41,309 nucleotides of DNA from Formosa sp. Lineage in GTDB: Bacteria > Bacteroidota > Bacteroidia > Flavobacteriales > Flavobacteriaceae. The notes beneath the pieces are model-generated. The model was not told the origin of the DNA, did not search any database, and saw only the letters and a program-made list of their open reading frames with translations. Shown piece after piece: positions 1 to 10,318 of the stretch. The translations under genes were made by a program, and so were the position numbers. Each line of letters begins with the position of its first letter. The stretch's first letter is position 1. Location: assembly GCA_002684355.1 (NCBI GenBank), contig NYVA01000009.1:53063-94371 (forward strand), written 5' to 3'.

Positions 1-804
1 TGTCATAACAAAAAAACCTTAATTTTTAACAACGGTATCAATACCTCATTATTTGTATACGACTTATTTAAGCGCGCTGGCATGCCCATTGCACACCTAG
101 ATAATACAACTACAAAAAAAGAGCGTGCAAACATTCTGAAGTGGTTTAAAGAAACACCCAATGCGATACTAACTTCTGTAAGTATACTTACCACCGGATT
201 TGACGAACCTAGTGTAGAATCTATCATCTTGAATCGCGCTACAAAATCATTGACTTTATACTACCAAATGATTGGCCGTGGTTCACGTATTTTCAAAAAC
301 AAAGATACTTTTGAAGTTATAGATTTAGGAAATAATTTTCACCGATTTGGACCCTGGGGAAGCACCAATTTGGATTGGCACCGCATATTTAAATACCCAA
401 GCCATTATTTAGATGGGATTTTAAGTGATGAAGAGCTTGAAAGCAATTTTGTTTATGAAATGCCAGAAGAGATACGGAAATCCTTTGATAAATCTGAAGC
501 TCTGCACTTCGACATCAATAAAACTTATGTAGCCTCTATAAGAAGCGGGGAGTCATCTAAGGTTGTATTGAAAAGATCTATCGCACAGCACGCAAAGATT
601 TGTGTTGAAAATAGCGAAGATATTTTTGATGCATTAATGCTTGTAAAATTACTGAATGATGATATTGATTTTAGAATCCATCGCTACTCAAAATGCATCA
701 GTAAAAGCACGCATAATTTTTTAGCATGGCTTAAGGAAGACTACAAGAAAAAATTACGTTCACATTTGAGACAGAATTTTGATCTTATTAAATCTGAAAT
801 TTAG
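1..804 (+). CDS. DEAD/DEAH-box (superfamily II) helicase, C-terminal part; 5' end lies outside the window
   Basis: Frame is open from base 1 (CHNKKTLIFNNGINTSLFVYDLFKRAGMPIAHLDN...). Helicase C motifs TTGFDEPSVESIILNRATKSLTLYYQMIGRGSR (motif V/VI). Confidence 0.88.
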   Translation, partial: CHNKKTLIFNNGINTSLFVYDLFKRAGMPIAHLDNTTTKKERANILKWFKETPNAILTSVSILTTGFDEPSVESIILNRATKSLTLYYQMIGRGSRIFKNKDTFEVIDLGNNFHRFGPWGSTNLDWHRIFKYPSHYLDGILSDEELESNFVYEMPEEIRKSFDKSEALHFDINKTYVASIRSGESSKVVLKRSIAQHAKICVENSEDIFDALMLVKLLNDDIDFRIHRYSKCISKSTHNFLAWLKEDYKKKLRSHLRQNFDLIKSEI

Positions 805-811
805 TTATAAA

Positions 812-1351
812 ATGCTGCTTTATTTATTCATTTTACTGACAATAAACACACAAGAAATGAATCCAATTTTTGTATTTAGTACTGATTGTAAGTTAGATAA
901 TTGGCAAGTTATTGATGATATTGTCATGGGAGGGCTTTCTAATGGGCAGCTGATTTTAAATTCTGATGGAAATGGCGTTTTTAAAGGGAATGTATCCATT
1001 GAAAATAATGGTGGATTTTCTTCGATCCAACTTAATTTAGAGGGGGTTGAAACTGCAAATAATCAAATTATTGAATTACAACTAAAAGGAGACGGGAGCT
1101 CGTTTCAATTTAGAATAAAAGCTGCAAAATACGATCGTCATTCCTATGTATATGATTTCAAAACCACAGGCAAATGGGAAAAAATATTAATTCCTTTGAA
1201 AGATATGTTCCCAAGCTTTAGAGGATACACTCTCAATATTCCAAATTTTGACCAGCTTTCTATCGAGCGGATTGGATTTTTAAAAGCCTCCAAGAAAAAT
1301 AGCGCTTTTCAATTGGAAATAAAAAGTATTGCGTTGTCAAATCAACTTTGA
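812..1351 (+). CDS. CIA30 family (complex I intermediate-associated protein 30-like) protein
   Basis: WQVIDDIVMGGLSNGQ...NNGGFSSIQ...FRIKAAKYDRHSYVYDF motifs. The ATG at 812 is preferred over the ORF start at 779, which overlaps the helicase. Confidence 0.75.
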   Translation: MLLYLFILLTINTQEMNPIFVFSTDCKLDNWQVIDDIVMGGLSNGQLILNSDGNGVFKGNVSIENNGGFSSIQLNLEGVETANNQIIELQLKGDGSSFQFRIKAAKYDRHSYVYDFKTTGKWEKILIPLKDMFPSFRGYTLNIPNFDQLSIERIGFLKASKKNSAFQLEIKSIALSNQL

Positions 1352-1477
1352 TTTTTTTCTGAACGTCATATTTTTCTTTATACAACTGATTCAATTTCAG
1401 GTTTTTAACATCATTATATTGTAGTTGGATTTAGATTACTATTTCATAAATTAATATTTATAATTATCTGAATTTTA

Positions 1478-1485
1478 TAGATTTG
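1478..1485 (+). promoter_or_regulatory. Bacteroidota-type -7 element TAGATTTG upstream of ilvD
   Basis: Exact TAnnTTTG match about 34 bp upstream of the preferred ilvD ATG (1519). No clear TTTG -33 element at ideal spacing. Confidence 0.45.
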
Positions 1486-1518
1486 ATTGTATTGAAATTT
1501 CAAATCGACAATGCATTA

Positions 1519-3198
1519 ATGAAGTCACTTAACAAACATAGTAAAACCATAACACAAGATCCAACGCAACCAGCGGCACAAGCCATGCTACACGCTATCG
1601 GACTAACAAGAGAAGATTTCAACAAACCCATCGTTGGAATTGCAAGTACTGGATATGAAGGGAATCCTTGCAACATGCATTTAAACGATCTCGCAAAATT
1701 GGTCAAAGAAGGCACCATAAACAAAGGAGTTATCGGTTTAATATTTAACACTATTGGCGTCAGTGATGGCATTTCAATGGGGACACCTGGAATGCGATTT
1801 TCATTGCCTTCTCGTGATGTTATTGCCGATTCCATGGAAACGGTTGTCCAAGCCATGAGCTATGATGGGCTTGTTACAGTTGTTGGATGCGATAAAAATA
1901 TGCCTGGCGCACTTATGGCTATGATTCGAGTTAATAAACCATGCTTAATGGTCTATGGCGGCACCATTGATTCAGGCTGTCACAATGGAAAAAAATTAGA
2001 TGTTGTATCTGCTTTTGAAGCATGGGGCAGTAAAGTTTCGGGTACCATGTCGGAAAATGAATTTCAAAACATTGTTGAAAAAGCATGCCCAGGTGCTGGT
2101 GCTTGTGGTGGCATGTATACTGCCAATACCATGGCCTCAGCAATTGAAGCCTTGGGAATGACCTTGCCTTACAATGCCTCTAATCCAGCCACTGGAGAAG
2201 AGAAGCAATTAGAATCTGTAAAGGCCGGTGAAGCAATGCGAATTCTTCTTGAAAAGGACATTAAACCCTCTGACATCATTACCAAAGAATCTCTTGAAAA
2301 TGCTATTCGTTTGGTAACAATTTTAGGAGGCTCAACCAATGCTGTTCTACACTTCTTAGCCATTGCCAGAGCTGCTAATATTAAATTCACATTAAAAGAT
2401 TTTCAACGCATTAGCGATAGCACCCCTTTCCTAGCCGACTTGAAGCCTAGTGGTAAATACCTTATGGAAGACGTGCATCGCGTCGGGGGTATTCCAGCCG
2501 TACTAAAATACCTATTATCAGAAGGATTCATTCACGGGCATTGTCTGACGGTCACTGGAAAAAGCCTGGCTGAAAACCTGTCCAGTGTCAAAGGATTAAC
2601 AGAAGGTCAAGATGTAATTAAGCCCATAGATAAACCCATAAAGACCACAGGTCATTTAAGAATGCTTTATGGTAATTTAGCGCTGGAAGGAAGCGTGGCT
2701 AAAATTACAGGAAAAGAAGGTTTGAAATTTAAGGGAAAAGCCAAAGTTTTTGACGGTGAATATGCAACTAATGATGGGATTCGCGATGGAAAGGTTGAAA
2801 AGGGAGATGTTGTTGTCATACGTTATGAGGGCCCAAAGGGTGGACCTGGTATGCCTGAAATGCTAAAGCCAACAGCTGCTATCATGGGTGCTGGATTAGG
2901 AAAGGATGTTGCTCTAATTACTGATGGACGTTTTTCTGGAGGGACACATGGCTTCGTTGTAGGTCACATTACGCCTGAAGCGCAAGAAGGTGGTACTATT
3001 GCCCTAATAAAAGACGGAGATATTATAACAATTGATGCTGAAACCAACAGTATCACCCTAGATGTTACTGAAGAAGAATTAAAAAAACGAAAGTCTCAAT
3101 GGAAAGCCCCTAAACTTAAGGTGTCCAGGGGGGTACTATATAAGTACGCGAAAACAGTGTCTTCAGCATCCAATGGTTGTGTAACTGATGAATTTTAA
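1519..3198 (+). CDS. ilvD: Dihydroxy-acid dehydratase
   Basis: [24 protein letters not shown]..., [44 protein letters not shown]. Start set at 1519; the ORF-track TTG at 1483 lies inside the putative -7 box. Confidence 0.96.
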   Translation: MKSLNKHSKTITQDPTQPAAQAMLHAIGLTREDFNKPIVGIASTGYEGNPCNMHLNDLAKLVKEGTINKGVIGLIFNTIGVSDGISMGTPGMRFSLPSRDVIADSMETVVQAMSYDGLVTVVGCDKNMPGALMAMIRVNKPCLMVYGGTIDSGCHNGKKLDVVSAFEAWGSKVSGTMSENEFQNIVEKACPGAGACGGMYTANTMASAIEALGMTLPYNASNPATGEEKQLESVKAGEAMRILLEKDIKPSDIITKESLENAIRLVTILGGSTNAVLHFLAIARAANIKFTLKDFQRISDSTPFLADLKPSGKYLMEDVHRVGGIPAVLKYLLSEGFIHGHCLTVTGKSLAENLSSVKGLTEGQDVIKPIDKPIKTTGHLRMLYGNLALEGSVAKITGKEGLKFKGKAKVFDGEYATNDGIRDGKVEKGDVVVIRYEGPKGGPGMPEMLKPTAAIMGAGLGKDVALITDGRFSGGTHGFVVGHITPEAQEGGTIALIKDGDIITIDAETNSITLDVTEEELKKRKSQWKAPKLKVSRGVLYKYAKTVSSASNGCVTDEF

Positions 3199-3209
3199 GA
3201 ATTATAGCT

Positions 3210-4946
3210 ATGGAAAACCTAAAAACAAAACCTCAAACTAATTACCTGAATCTCCCCAAAGAAAAAATTACAGGTGCTGAAGCGGTTGTCCGCTGTCTCA
3301 TAGCGGAAGGAGTGGACATCATATATGGATACCCAGGCGGTGCCATTATGCCTGTTTACGATGAGTTTTATAAATACCACAAAGAGATTTATCACGTTTT
3401 AACACGGCATGAACAAGGTGCTACACACGCTGCTCAAGGCTATGCTAGAATTTCTGGAAAAACAGGGGTCGCTATTGCAACTTCTGGTCCAGGAGCAACC
3501 AACCTTATCACTGGAATTGCAGATGCACAAATTGATTCCACACCCATGGTTTGCATCACAGGACAGGTACCATCTCATTTATTGGGAAGTGATGCTTTTC
3601 AAGAGACAGACATTGTTGGGATTTCAACCCCAGTCACAAAGTGGAACCACCAAATTACACGTGCTGAAGAAATTCCTGAAGTCATCGCCAAAGCATTTTA
3701 TATTGCTCGCAGCGGAAGGCCAGGTCCCGTTTTGATAGATATTACCAAAGATGCACAATTTCAAATTTTTGATTTTACCTATAAAAAATGTGAAGTTATT
3801 CGAAGCTACAAACCAGTTCCAAAATTAAAACATTCCCAGCTTCAAGCGGCAGCTGAATTGATCAACTCAGCCAAAAAACCATTGATTGTTTGGGGACAAG
3901 GGGTTATTTTAGGAAAAGCTGAAATAGAGTTTAAGACCTTTGTTGAGAAAACAGGTATTCCAGCTGCCTGGACCATCATGGGTGTTTCAGCCATTGATAC
4001 TGCACATCCATTGAATGTGGGTATGGTAGGAATGCATGGTAATTATGGACCCAACATTTTAACAAATGAATGTGATTTACTCATTGCGATTGGGATGCGA
4101 TTTGACGACCGCGTCACTGGAAAACTCAGTGAATATGCCAAACAAGCCAAAGTGATTCACTTTGAAATTGATCCCGCAGAAGTTGATAAGAATGTAAAAA
4201 CAGATGTAGCTGTTTTGGGAGATTCTAAAGAATCCTTAAATGAAATATTAGCTATGGTCAACGAAAACAATCATGATGATTGGTTGGGAAAATTCAAAGC
4301 ATTGTCTGAAATTGAGTTTGAAAAAGTAATTAAAAACGATTTATACCCTAGTAAGGATGGCTTGACCATGGGTGAGGTACTCAAAGAGATCAACATTCAG
4401 AGTGGAGGTAAGGCCGCCATAGTCTCGGATGTAGGACAACATCAAATGATTGCTTGTCGTTATGCAGAATTTACGCAATCGCGTGGTAATATTACTTCTG
4501 GCGGATTGGGTACAATGGGCTTTGCACTGCCAGCGGCCATTGGTGCTAAAATGGCATGCCCAGGACGTGAAGTGGTCGCTGTTATAGGGGATGGAGGCTA
4601 TCAAATGACCATTCAAGAACTAGGAACCATTTTCCAAACCAAAGCTGCCGTAAAAATTGTGGTTCTCAATAACGACTTTTTAGGAATGGTGAGACAGTGG
4701 CAGCAGTTATTTTTTGACAAGCGCTATGCGTCTACAGAAATGACAAATCCAGATTTCGTAACCATTGCAAAAGGCTACCACATTGAAGCCAAACGCGTTA
4801 CAAAGCGCGAGGACTTAGCAGCTGCTGTTGAAGATATGATGCGCTCAAAAGCCGCTTACTTTTTAGAAGTATGCGTTGAGAAAGAAGACAATGTGTTTCC
4901 TATGATTCCGTCTGGGGTTTCAGTTTCAGAAATTCGATTAGAATAA
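3210..4946 (+). CDS. ilvB: Acetolactate synthase large subunit, biosynthetic type
   Basis: TPP-enzyme motifs YGYPGGAIMPVYD, RHEQGATHAAQGYAR, GDGGYQMT...NNDFLGMVRQWQ. Confidence 0.96.
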   Translation: MENLKTKPQTNYLNLPKEKITGAEAVVRCLIAEGVDIIYGYPGGAIMPVYDEFYKYHKEIYHVLTRHEQGATHAAQGYARISGKTGVAIATSGPGATNLITGIADAQIDSTPMVCITGQVPSHLLGSDAFQETDIVGISTPVTKWNHQITRAEEIPEVIAKAFYIARSGRPGPVLIDITKDAQFQIFDFTYKKCEVIRSYKPVPKLKHSQLQAAAELINSAKKPLIVWGQGVILGKAEIEFKTFVEKTGIPAAWTIMGVSAIDTAHPLNVGMVGMHGNYGPNILTNECDLLIAIGMRFDDRVTGKLSEYAKQAKVIHFEIDPAEVDKNVKTDVAVLGDSKESLNEILAMVNENNHDDWLGKFKALSEIEFEKVIKNDLYPSKDGLTMGEVLKEINIQSGGKAAIVSDVGQHQMIACRYAEFTQSRGNITSGGLGTMGFALPAAIGAKMACPGREVVAVIGDGGYQMTIQELGTIFQTKAAVKIVVLNNDFLGMVRQWQQLFFDKRYASTEMTNPDFVTIAKGYHIEAKRVTKREDLAAAVEDMMRSKAAYFLEVCVEKEDNVFPMIPSGVSVSEIRLE

Positions 4947-4951
4947 ATTAA

Positions 4952-5488
4952 ATGGCTATGAAAAGTACACTTAAACAATATACAATTTCTATATATAGTG
5001 AGAATAACATCGGCTTATTGAACAGAATCTCCGCGATTTTTCAGCGCAGGCACATCAATATTGAAAGTATGAACATTTCGGAGTCTGAAATAGAAGGGGT
5101 CTCTAGATTCACTATTCTTGTTAATATGACTGAAAAAAATGTTAAAAAGATCATTGGACAAATTGAAAAACAGATTGAAGTCATCAAAGCCTTTTATCAT
5201 ACAGACGAAGAAACCATATACCTGGAATCCTGTATGTTTAAAATTAAATCTGATTTGCTTTTCGAAGAACGTCAAATCCAAAATATTATAAAGGACAGTG
5301 ATGCACGAATCGTCACTGTAAACCGAGATTTTTTTGTTTTAGAAAAATCGGGGAGACGTCACGAAATTGAATTGCTTCACAGAGAATTAAAAGCTTTTGG
5401 CGTCATGCAATTTGTCCGGTCAGGGCGTATTGCAGTGACCAAAGATGAAATGAAAATTTCAGAAATACTAAACTTATTTAACTCATAA
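4952..5488 (+). CDS. ilvN: Acetolactate synthase small subunit (ACT domain)
   Basis: YTISIYSENNIGLLNRISAIFQRRHINIESMNISESE ACT domain; directly downstream of ilvB. Confidence 0.93.
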   Translation: MAMKSTLKQYTISIYSENNIGLLNRISAIFQRRHINIESMNISESEIEGVSRFTILVNMTEKNVKKIIGQIEKQIEVIKAFYHTDEETIYLESCMFKIKSDLLFEERQIQNIIKDSDARIVTVNRDFFVLEKSGRRHEIELLHRELKAFGVMQFVRSGRIAVTKDEMKISEILNLFNS

Positions 5489-5503
5489 ACTAAATATTAT
5501 AAA

Positions 5504-6985
5504 ATGGCAAATTACTTTAATACACTCTCGCTCGGACAAAAATTAGACCAGCTGTCTAAATGTCGATTCATGGAAAGCTCAGAATTTGAATCGGGAGTAG
5601 ACGCCTTAAAAGATAAAAAAATTGTAATTATTGGTTGTGGAGCACAAGGTTTCAACCAAGGATTAAACATGAGAGACTCGGGTCTTGACATCTCTTATGC
5701 ATTAAGAGATCAAGCTATTGCACAGCAACGTCAATCTTTTAAGAATGCATCTGAAAATGGCTTTACTGTTGGTAATTATCAAGAATTGATTCCTACGGCA
5801 GATGTGGTTTTAAATCTAACCCCAGATAAGCAACACTCCAATGTGGTAGATGCGGTTATGCCTTTGATGAAACAGGGCGCTACCTTATCATACTCTCATG
5901 GATTTAACATCGTGGAAGAAGGAAAACGAATACGCAAAGATTTAACGGTCATTATGGTCGCACCAAAGTGCCCAGGAAGTGAAGTACGTGAAGAATATTT
6001 AAGAGGTTTTGGTGTTCCAACGCTTATCGCTGTGCATCCAGAAAATGACCCTCAGGGAAAAGCTTGGGCACAAGCCAAAGCCTATGCAGTAGCTACTGGA
6101 GGCCATAAAGCAGGTGTTTTGGCATCTTCTTTTGTTGCTGAAGTGAAGAGTGACTTAATGGGAGAGCAAACTATTTTATGTGGTGTTTTACAAACCGCCT
6201 CTATTTTGTCCTTTGACAAAATGATAGAGGAGGGGATTGACCCCGCTTACGCCTCTAAGTTGATTCAGTTTGGATGGGAAACCATTACAGAAGCTTTAAA
6301 GCACGGTGGCATCACAAATATGATGGACCGCTTGTCTAACCCAGCAAAACTAAAAGCTTTTGAGATTTCAGAGGAACTCAAAAGCATCATGAAACCGTTG
6401 TTTGAAAAGCATATGAACGACATCATGTCTGGTCATTTTTCAAAAACCATGATGGAAGATTGGGCCAATGACGATGTTAATTTATTAAGCTGGCGCGCAG
6501 CTACTGGAGAAACCGCTTTTGAAAAAACAGCCGCAACAAAAGAACAGATTGCTGTGCAAGAGTATTTTGACCATGGGGTTCTCATGGTGGCCTTTGTACG
6601 CGCTGGTGTAGAATTGGCTTACGAAACCATGGTAGCTTCTGGGATTGTTGAAGAATCTGCTTATTATGAATCGCTTCACGAACTCCCATTAATTGCTAAT
6701 ACAGTGGCAAGGAAAAAATTATTTGAAATGAACCGTATCATATCAGACACTGCAGAATATGGTTGCTATTTATTTGACCATGCTTGTAAACCTATGTTAG
6801 TCGATTTCATGAAAACTGTCACAAAAGATATTATTGGAACTGCATACTCACCAGAAGTCACTGCCGTAGATAACGCAACACTTATTGCTGTTAATAAAAA
6901 GATAAGAAGACATTCTATTGAAGAAGTTGGCGCCATTCTGAGACAAGCCATGACGGATATGAAAATTATAAAAACAGTCGCATAA
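5504..6985 (+). CDS. ilvC: Ketol-acid reductoisomerase, long (class II) form
   Basis: [49 protein letters not shown]; 493 aa. Confidence 0.96.
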   Translation: MANYFNTLSLGQKLDQLSKCRFMESSEFESGVDALKDKKIVIIGCGAQGFNQGLNMRDSGLDISYALRDQAIAQQRQSFKNASENGFTVGNYQELIPTADVVLNLTPDKQHSNVVDAVMPLMKQGATLSYSHGFNIVEEGKRIRKDLTVIMVAPKCPGSEVREEYLRGFGVPTLIAVHPENDPQGKAWAQAKAYAVATGGHKAGVLASSFVAEVKSDLMGEQTILCGVLQTASILSFDKMIEEGIDPAYASKLIQFGWETITEALKHGGITNMMDRLSNPAKLKAFEISEELKSIMKPLFEKHMNDIMSGHFSKTMMEDWANDDVNLLSWRAATGETAFEKTAATKEQIAVQEYFDHGVLMVAFVRAGVELAYETMVASGIVEESAYYESLHELPLIANTVARKKLFEMNRIISDTAEYGCYLFDHACKPMLVDFMKTVTKDIIGTAYSPEVTAVDNATLIAVNKKIRRHSIEEVGAILRQAMTDMKIIKTVA

Positions 6986-7001
6986 TAAAAAATACGGCGT
7001 A

Positions 7002-8267
7002 ATGAAAGACCCTCAAACAACTTACATTCCCACGGTTGAAGCGATTCAAGCGGCAGCAGAAAAATTGAAAGGCATTGCCTTAGTTTCTCCACTTGAGAAA
7101 CACATTAGATTTTCTGAAAAGTACGAATGTAACATGCTGTTTAAAAGAGAAGATTTACAAAAAGTCAGATCTTATAAAATTAGAGGGGCTTACAACAAAA
7201 TTTCTTCCTTATCATCTGATGAAACCAAAAATGGCATCATTTGTGCTAGTGCTGGTAACCATGCACAGGGAGTCGCTTTATCCTGTAATTTATTAAAGAT
7301 AAAAGGGACAATATATATGCCTGCGCCCACGCCAAATCAAAAAGTTGAGCAAGTTAAAATGTTTGGTAAAGCGTATGTGGAGGTGGTTTTGGTAGGAGAC
7401 ACTTTTGATGATTCGTTTCTAGAAGCCATGGAAGAATGTAAAAAATATGGAAAACCGTTAATTCATCCTTTTAACGATTCAAAGGTCATTGAGGGACAAG
7501 GTACTGTTGGCTTGGAAATTATCCAGCAGACCAACGTACCGATCGATTATATATTTATCCCAGTAGGTGGAGGCGGTTTGGCCTCAGGACTTTCTTCGGT
7601 TGTGAAGGCATTATCTCCAAAAACCAAAATTATTGGTGTTGAACCTGCCGGAGCACCCTCCATGTCAAAATCTATTGACAATGGAGAACTTGTGAAATTA
7701 TCTCAAATTGAAAAATTTGTGGACGGGGCATCCGTTAAACAAGTTGGCGATTTGACCTTCGAAATTTGTAAAAAATACCTAGATGTAATGACCACTGTGC
7801 ATGAAGGTAAAATATGCCAAACAATATTGGAGATGTATAATAAAGACGCCATTGTAGCGGAACCTGCAGGTGTTATGAGTATTGCTGCCTTGGATAGTTT
7901 TAATAATGAAATAAAAGGTAAAAATGTGGTTTGCTTGGTGAGTGGTAGTAATAATGATATTACAAGAACTTCTGAAATTGAAGAACGAGCGCTGTTGTAT
8001 GCCAATTTAAAACATTATTTCATTATTAAATTCCCACAGCGACCAGGTGCCTTAAGAGAATTTGTTGTGGATATATTAGGTCCTAATGATGACATTACGC
8101 ATTTCGAATATACAAAAAAGATAAACCGCGAGAATGAAGTGGCTATTGTTGGGATTCAATTGAAAGAACAGGAAGACTTAAAACCGCTTATTACCAAACT
8201 AAAAGCGCGTAATTTTTTTGGTGACTACATCAATGATAAACCTGATTTGTTTCAGCTAATGGTTTAA
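7002..8267 (+). CDS. ilvA: Threonine ammonia-lyase (biosynthetic) with C-terminal ACT-like region
   Basis: FKREDLQKVRSYKIRGAYNKI (PLP lysine), SAGNHAQGVA, PVGGGGLASG; last gene of the ilv cluster. Confidence 0.94.
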   Translation: MKDPQTTYIPTVEAIQAAAEKLKGIALVSPLEKHIRFSEKYECNMLFKREDLQKVRSYKIRGAYNKISSLSSDETKNGIICASAGNHAQGVALSCNLLKIKGTIYMPAPTPNQKVEQVKMFGKAYVEVVLVGDTFDDSFLEAMEECKKYGKPLIHPFNDSKVIEGQGTVGLEIIQQTNVPIDYIFIPVGGGGLASGLSSVVKALSPKTKIIGVEPAGAPSMSKSIDNGELVKLSQIEKFVDGASVKQVGDLTFEICKKYLDVMTTVHEGKICQTILEMYNKDAIVAEPAGVMSIAALDSFNNEIKGKNVVCLVSGSNNDITRTSEIEERALLYANLKHYFIIKFPQRPGALREFVVDILGPNDDITHFEYTKKINRENEVAIVGIQLKEQEDLKPLITKLKARNFFGDYINDKPDLFQLMV

Positions 8268-8376
8268 TTATAATTATTTTTAACATCACATAGTGTCTGT
8301 TTTATTATAATCCAAATTTGTACTATAATTTATATTATGTAAAATTGATATCAAACACGCTATTGTATATAATTCC

Positions 8377-8384
8377 TATCTTTG
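8377..8384 (+). promoter_or_regulatory. -7 element TATCTTTG upstream of the DUF3817-like gene
   Basis: TATCTTTGTAC, exact TAnnTTTG match 19 bp before the ATG at 8404. Confidence 0.5.
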
Positions 8385-8403
8385 TACCACTATATCTAAC
8401 ACA

Positions 8404-8697
8404 ATGAATATAATATCAATATTTCGCATAATTGCCTTTTTAGAGGGTCTCTCCTACAGCGCATTACTATTTGTAGCGGTACCCATCAAATATACATGTA
8501 ACGATTCTAGTTATGTGAAAATGTTGGGAATGCCGCATGGATTATTATTTATCACCTATATTATTATAGCGCTGGTGCTGGTATTTTATAATAATTGGGT
8601 GAAAAAGAATTTATTAGGGGTTTTAGCAGCATCTGTAATTCCTTTTGGTACCTTTGTGGTGGATTATAAATTAAAAAAAACTTTAAATAAGGCTTAA
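8404..8697 (+). CDS. DUF3817-like small integral membrane protein
   Basis: 97 aa with three hydrophobic helices; FRIIAFLEGLSYSALLFVAVPIKY...GMPHGLLFI resembles the DUF3817 signature. Confidence 0.75.
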   Translation: MNIISIFRIIAFLEGLSYSALLFVAVPIKYTCNDSSYVKMLGMPHGLLFITYIIIALVLVFYNNWVKKNLLGVLAASVIPFGTFVVDYKLKKTLNKA

Positions 8698-8715
8698 TTA
8701 ATAATACGTTAACTA

Positions 8716-9942
8716 ATGGAATATCTACTAAATGTATTAAAAAAACTACTTGCTTCCACAGGACTCAATGCTTCTATTGCAGAGTGGTCTAGCATTTTAG
8801 CACTTGTCATAGCATCTCTTTTGGTAATATTTTTGTTAGATTTTATCATTCGCACCATCATTAAAGTGGTTTTTTCCAAAATTGCGAGCCGTTCAAAGAC
8901 AAATTTTGATGATATTATGGTTGCACATAAAGTGCCCCGTAATATCGCCCATATTTTTCCTCTAATATTGGCCTACAAAACGATTCCAAATATCTTTTTT
9001 GAGCACCCACAGTGGAAGTTTTTATTTGAAAAGTTCATTTTAGTCATCGGTATTTCACTTATTATATGGGGGTTGAGCAGTATCTTCAGATCCATAAGAG
9101 ATTTTCTCAAAACCTTTGAACGTCTTAAAGACAAACCTATTGACAGCTACATTCAAGTGCTTATGATTTTCATATGGTTAACGGGGATTTTTGCCGTTTT
9201 TGCCGCAGTGTCTGGTATTACATTTTGGGAATTTATGGCGGGACTGGGGACGGTTTCAGCTGTTATCATCTTGGTATTTAAAGATACGATTCTTGGTTTT
9301 GTAGCCAGTATTCAAGTCTCAGTCAATGATATGGTACGCATTGGTGATTGGATCACCTTTCAAAAATATGGAGCCGACGGCGATGTGATTGAAATTAATC
9401 TCGCAACAGTTAAAGTTCGAAACTTTGACCACACCATTACGACCATTCCTACCTATGCCCTCATTTCAGATTCTTTTAAAAATTGGCGTGGTATGACACA
9501 ATCAGGCGGAAGACGTATCAAGCGGGCATTAAATATTCGCATGTCAAGTGTTCGTCATTTGAATGAAATAGATATAAATAAGCTATTAAACATTGATTTA
9601 ATCAAAGATTATATCATTCAAAAATCCGACGATATTACTGCTTACAATACTGAAAATGATTTCGACAAAACATTATTAATCAATGGAAGAAACCTCACTA
9701 ATATAGGGGTGTTTCGCAAATACATTGAATCTTACATTGAAAACCATTCTGCCATCAATAAAGACTTGATGATAATGGCCCGTCAATTGGAACCGACTGA
9801 AAAAGGACTTCCCATTGAAATTTATGCCTTTAGTAGTGATAAGCGCTGGCAAAATTACGAATACATCATTGCTGATATTTTTGACCATGTCATAGCGGCC
9901 ACTTCTACTTTTGATCTTAAAATTTATGAGCATAAATTCTAG
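8716..9942 (+). CDS. Mechanosensitive ion channel family protein (MscS-like)
   Basis: Several TM helices, then ILGFVASIQVSVNDMVRIGDWITFQKYGADGDVIEINLATVKVRNFDHTITTIPTYALISDSFKNWRGM (MscS beta-domain). Confidence 0.9.
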   Translation: MEYLLNVLKKLLASTGLNASIAEWSSILALVIASLLVIFLLDFIIRTIIKVVFSKIASRSKTNFDDIMVAHKVPRNIAHIFPLILAYKTIPNIFFEHPQWKFLFEKFILVIGISLIIWGLSSIFRSIRDFLKTFERLKDKPIDSYIQVLMIFIWLTGIFAVFAAVSGITFWEFMAGLGTVSAVIILVFKDTILGFVASIQVSVNDMVRIGDWITFQKYGADGDVIEINLATVKVRNFDHTITTIPTYALISDSFKNWRGMTQSGGRRIKRALNIRMSSVRHLNEIDINKLLNIDLIKDYIIQKSDDITAYNTENDFDKTLLINGRNLTNIGVFRKYIESYIENHSAINKDLMIMARQLEPTEKGLPIEIYAFSSDKRWQNYEYIIADIFDHVIAATSTFDLKIYEHKF

Positions 9943-10315
9943 AGACCAATTCCTTTTGAAAGGTCGTCCTGAAATCCCATCCATACAAAACACAACTAGA
10001 ACCTTAGATCTTGAAGTTTTCCAAAACAAGGTCTTACGGCCAATTTTAAAATTACAGAACACTATTTTTGTAAGTGTATTCTTAGATGAGTTAAGACGTA
10101 AAAAACAAGATTTTATAACTTTTAGTTCTGAAGATAAACACAAAGCGATTCAACGCCATCTCAATACAAATTCAAGTTTAAAACAACGCTTTTTAGGTAT
10201 TGTTATGGGACTTTTTACAAATACGGAAATGGACTTTTATCAGCGTCATATGTCAGCCATTAACAAACGTATCTTTTCAATGCTAAAGATACGTTTGAAG
10301 GACCAACTGATTTAG
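9926..10315 (+). CDS. Conserved-looking hypothetical protein overlapping the MscS gene end
   Basis: MSINSRDQFLLKGRPEIPSIQNTTRTLDLEVFQNKVLRPILKLQN..., about 129 aa, overlaps the upstream CDS by 17 bp (ATG at 9926; alternative start 9911). Family not firmly recognised. Confidence 0.65.
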   Translation: MSINSRDQFLLKGRPEIPSIQNTTRTLDLEVFQNKVLRPILKLQNTIFVSVFLDELRRKKQDFITFSSEDKHKAIQRHLNTNSSLKQRFLGIVMGLFTNTEMDFYQRHMSAINKRIFSMLKIRLKDQLI

Positions 10316-10318
10316 ACT

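Noticed and set aside
1-804. Helicase fragment as part of a defence island or mobile element
   Set aside because: Only the C-terminal part is visible, and the downstream genes are housekeeping; no nuclease, methylase or integrase is seen.
3409-3735. 108-aa plus-strand ORF
   Set aside because: Out-of-frame ORF inside ilvB.
9676-10143. 155-aa minus-strand ORF
   Set aside because: Antisense to the MscS gene end and the following small ORF, with no family resemblance.
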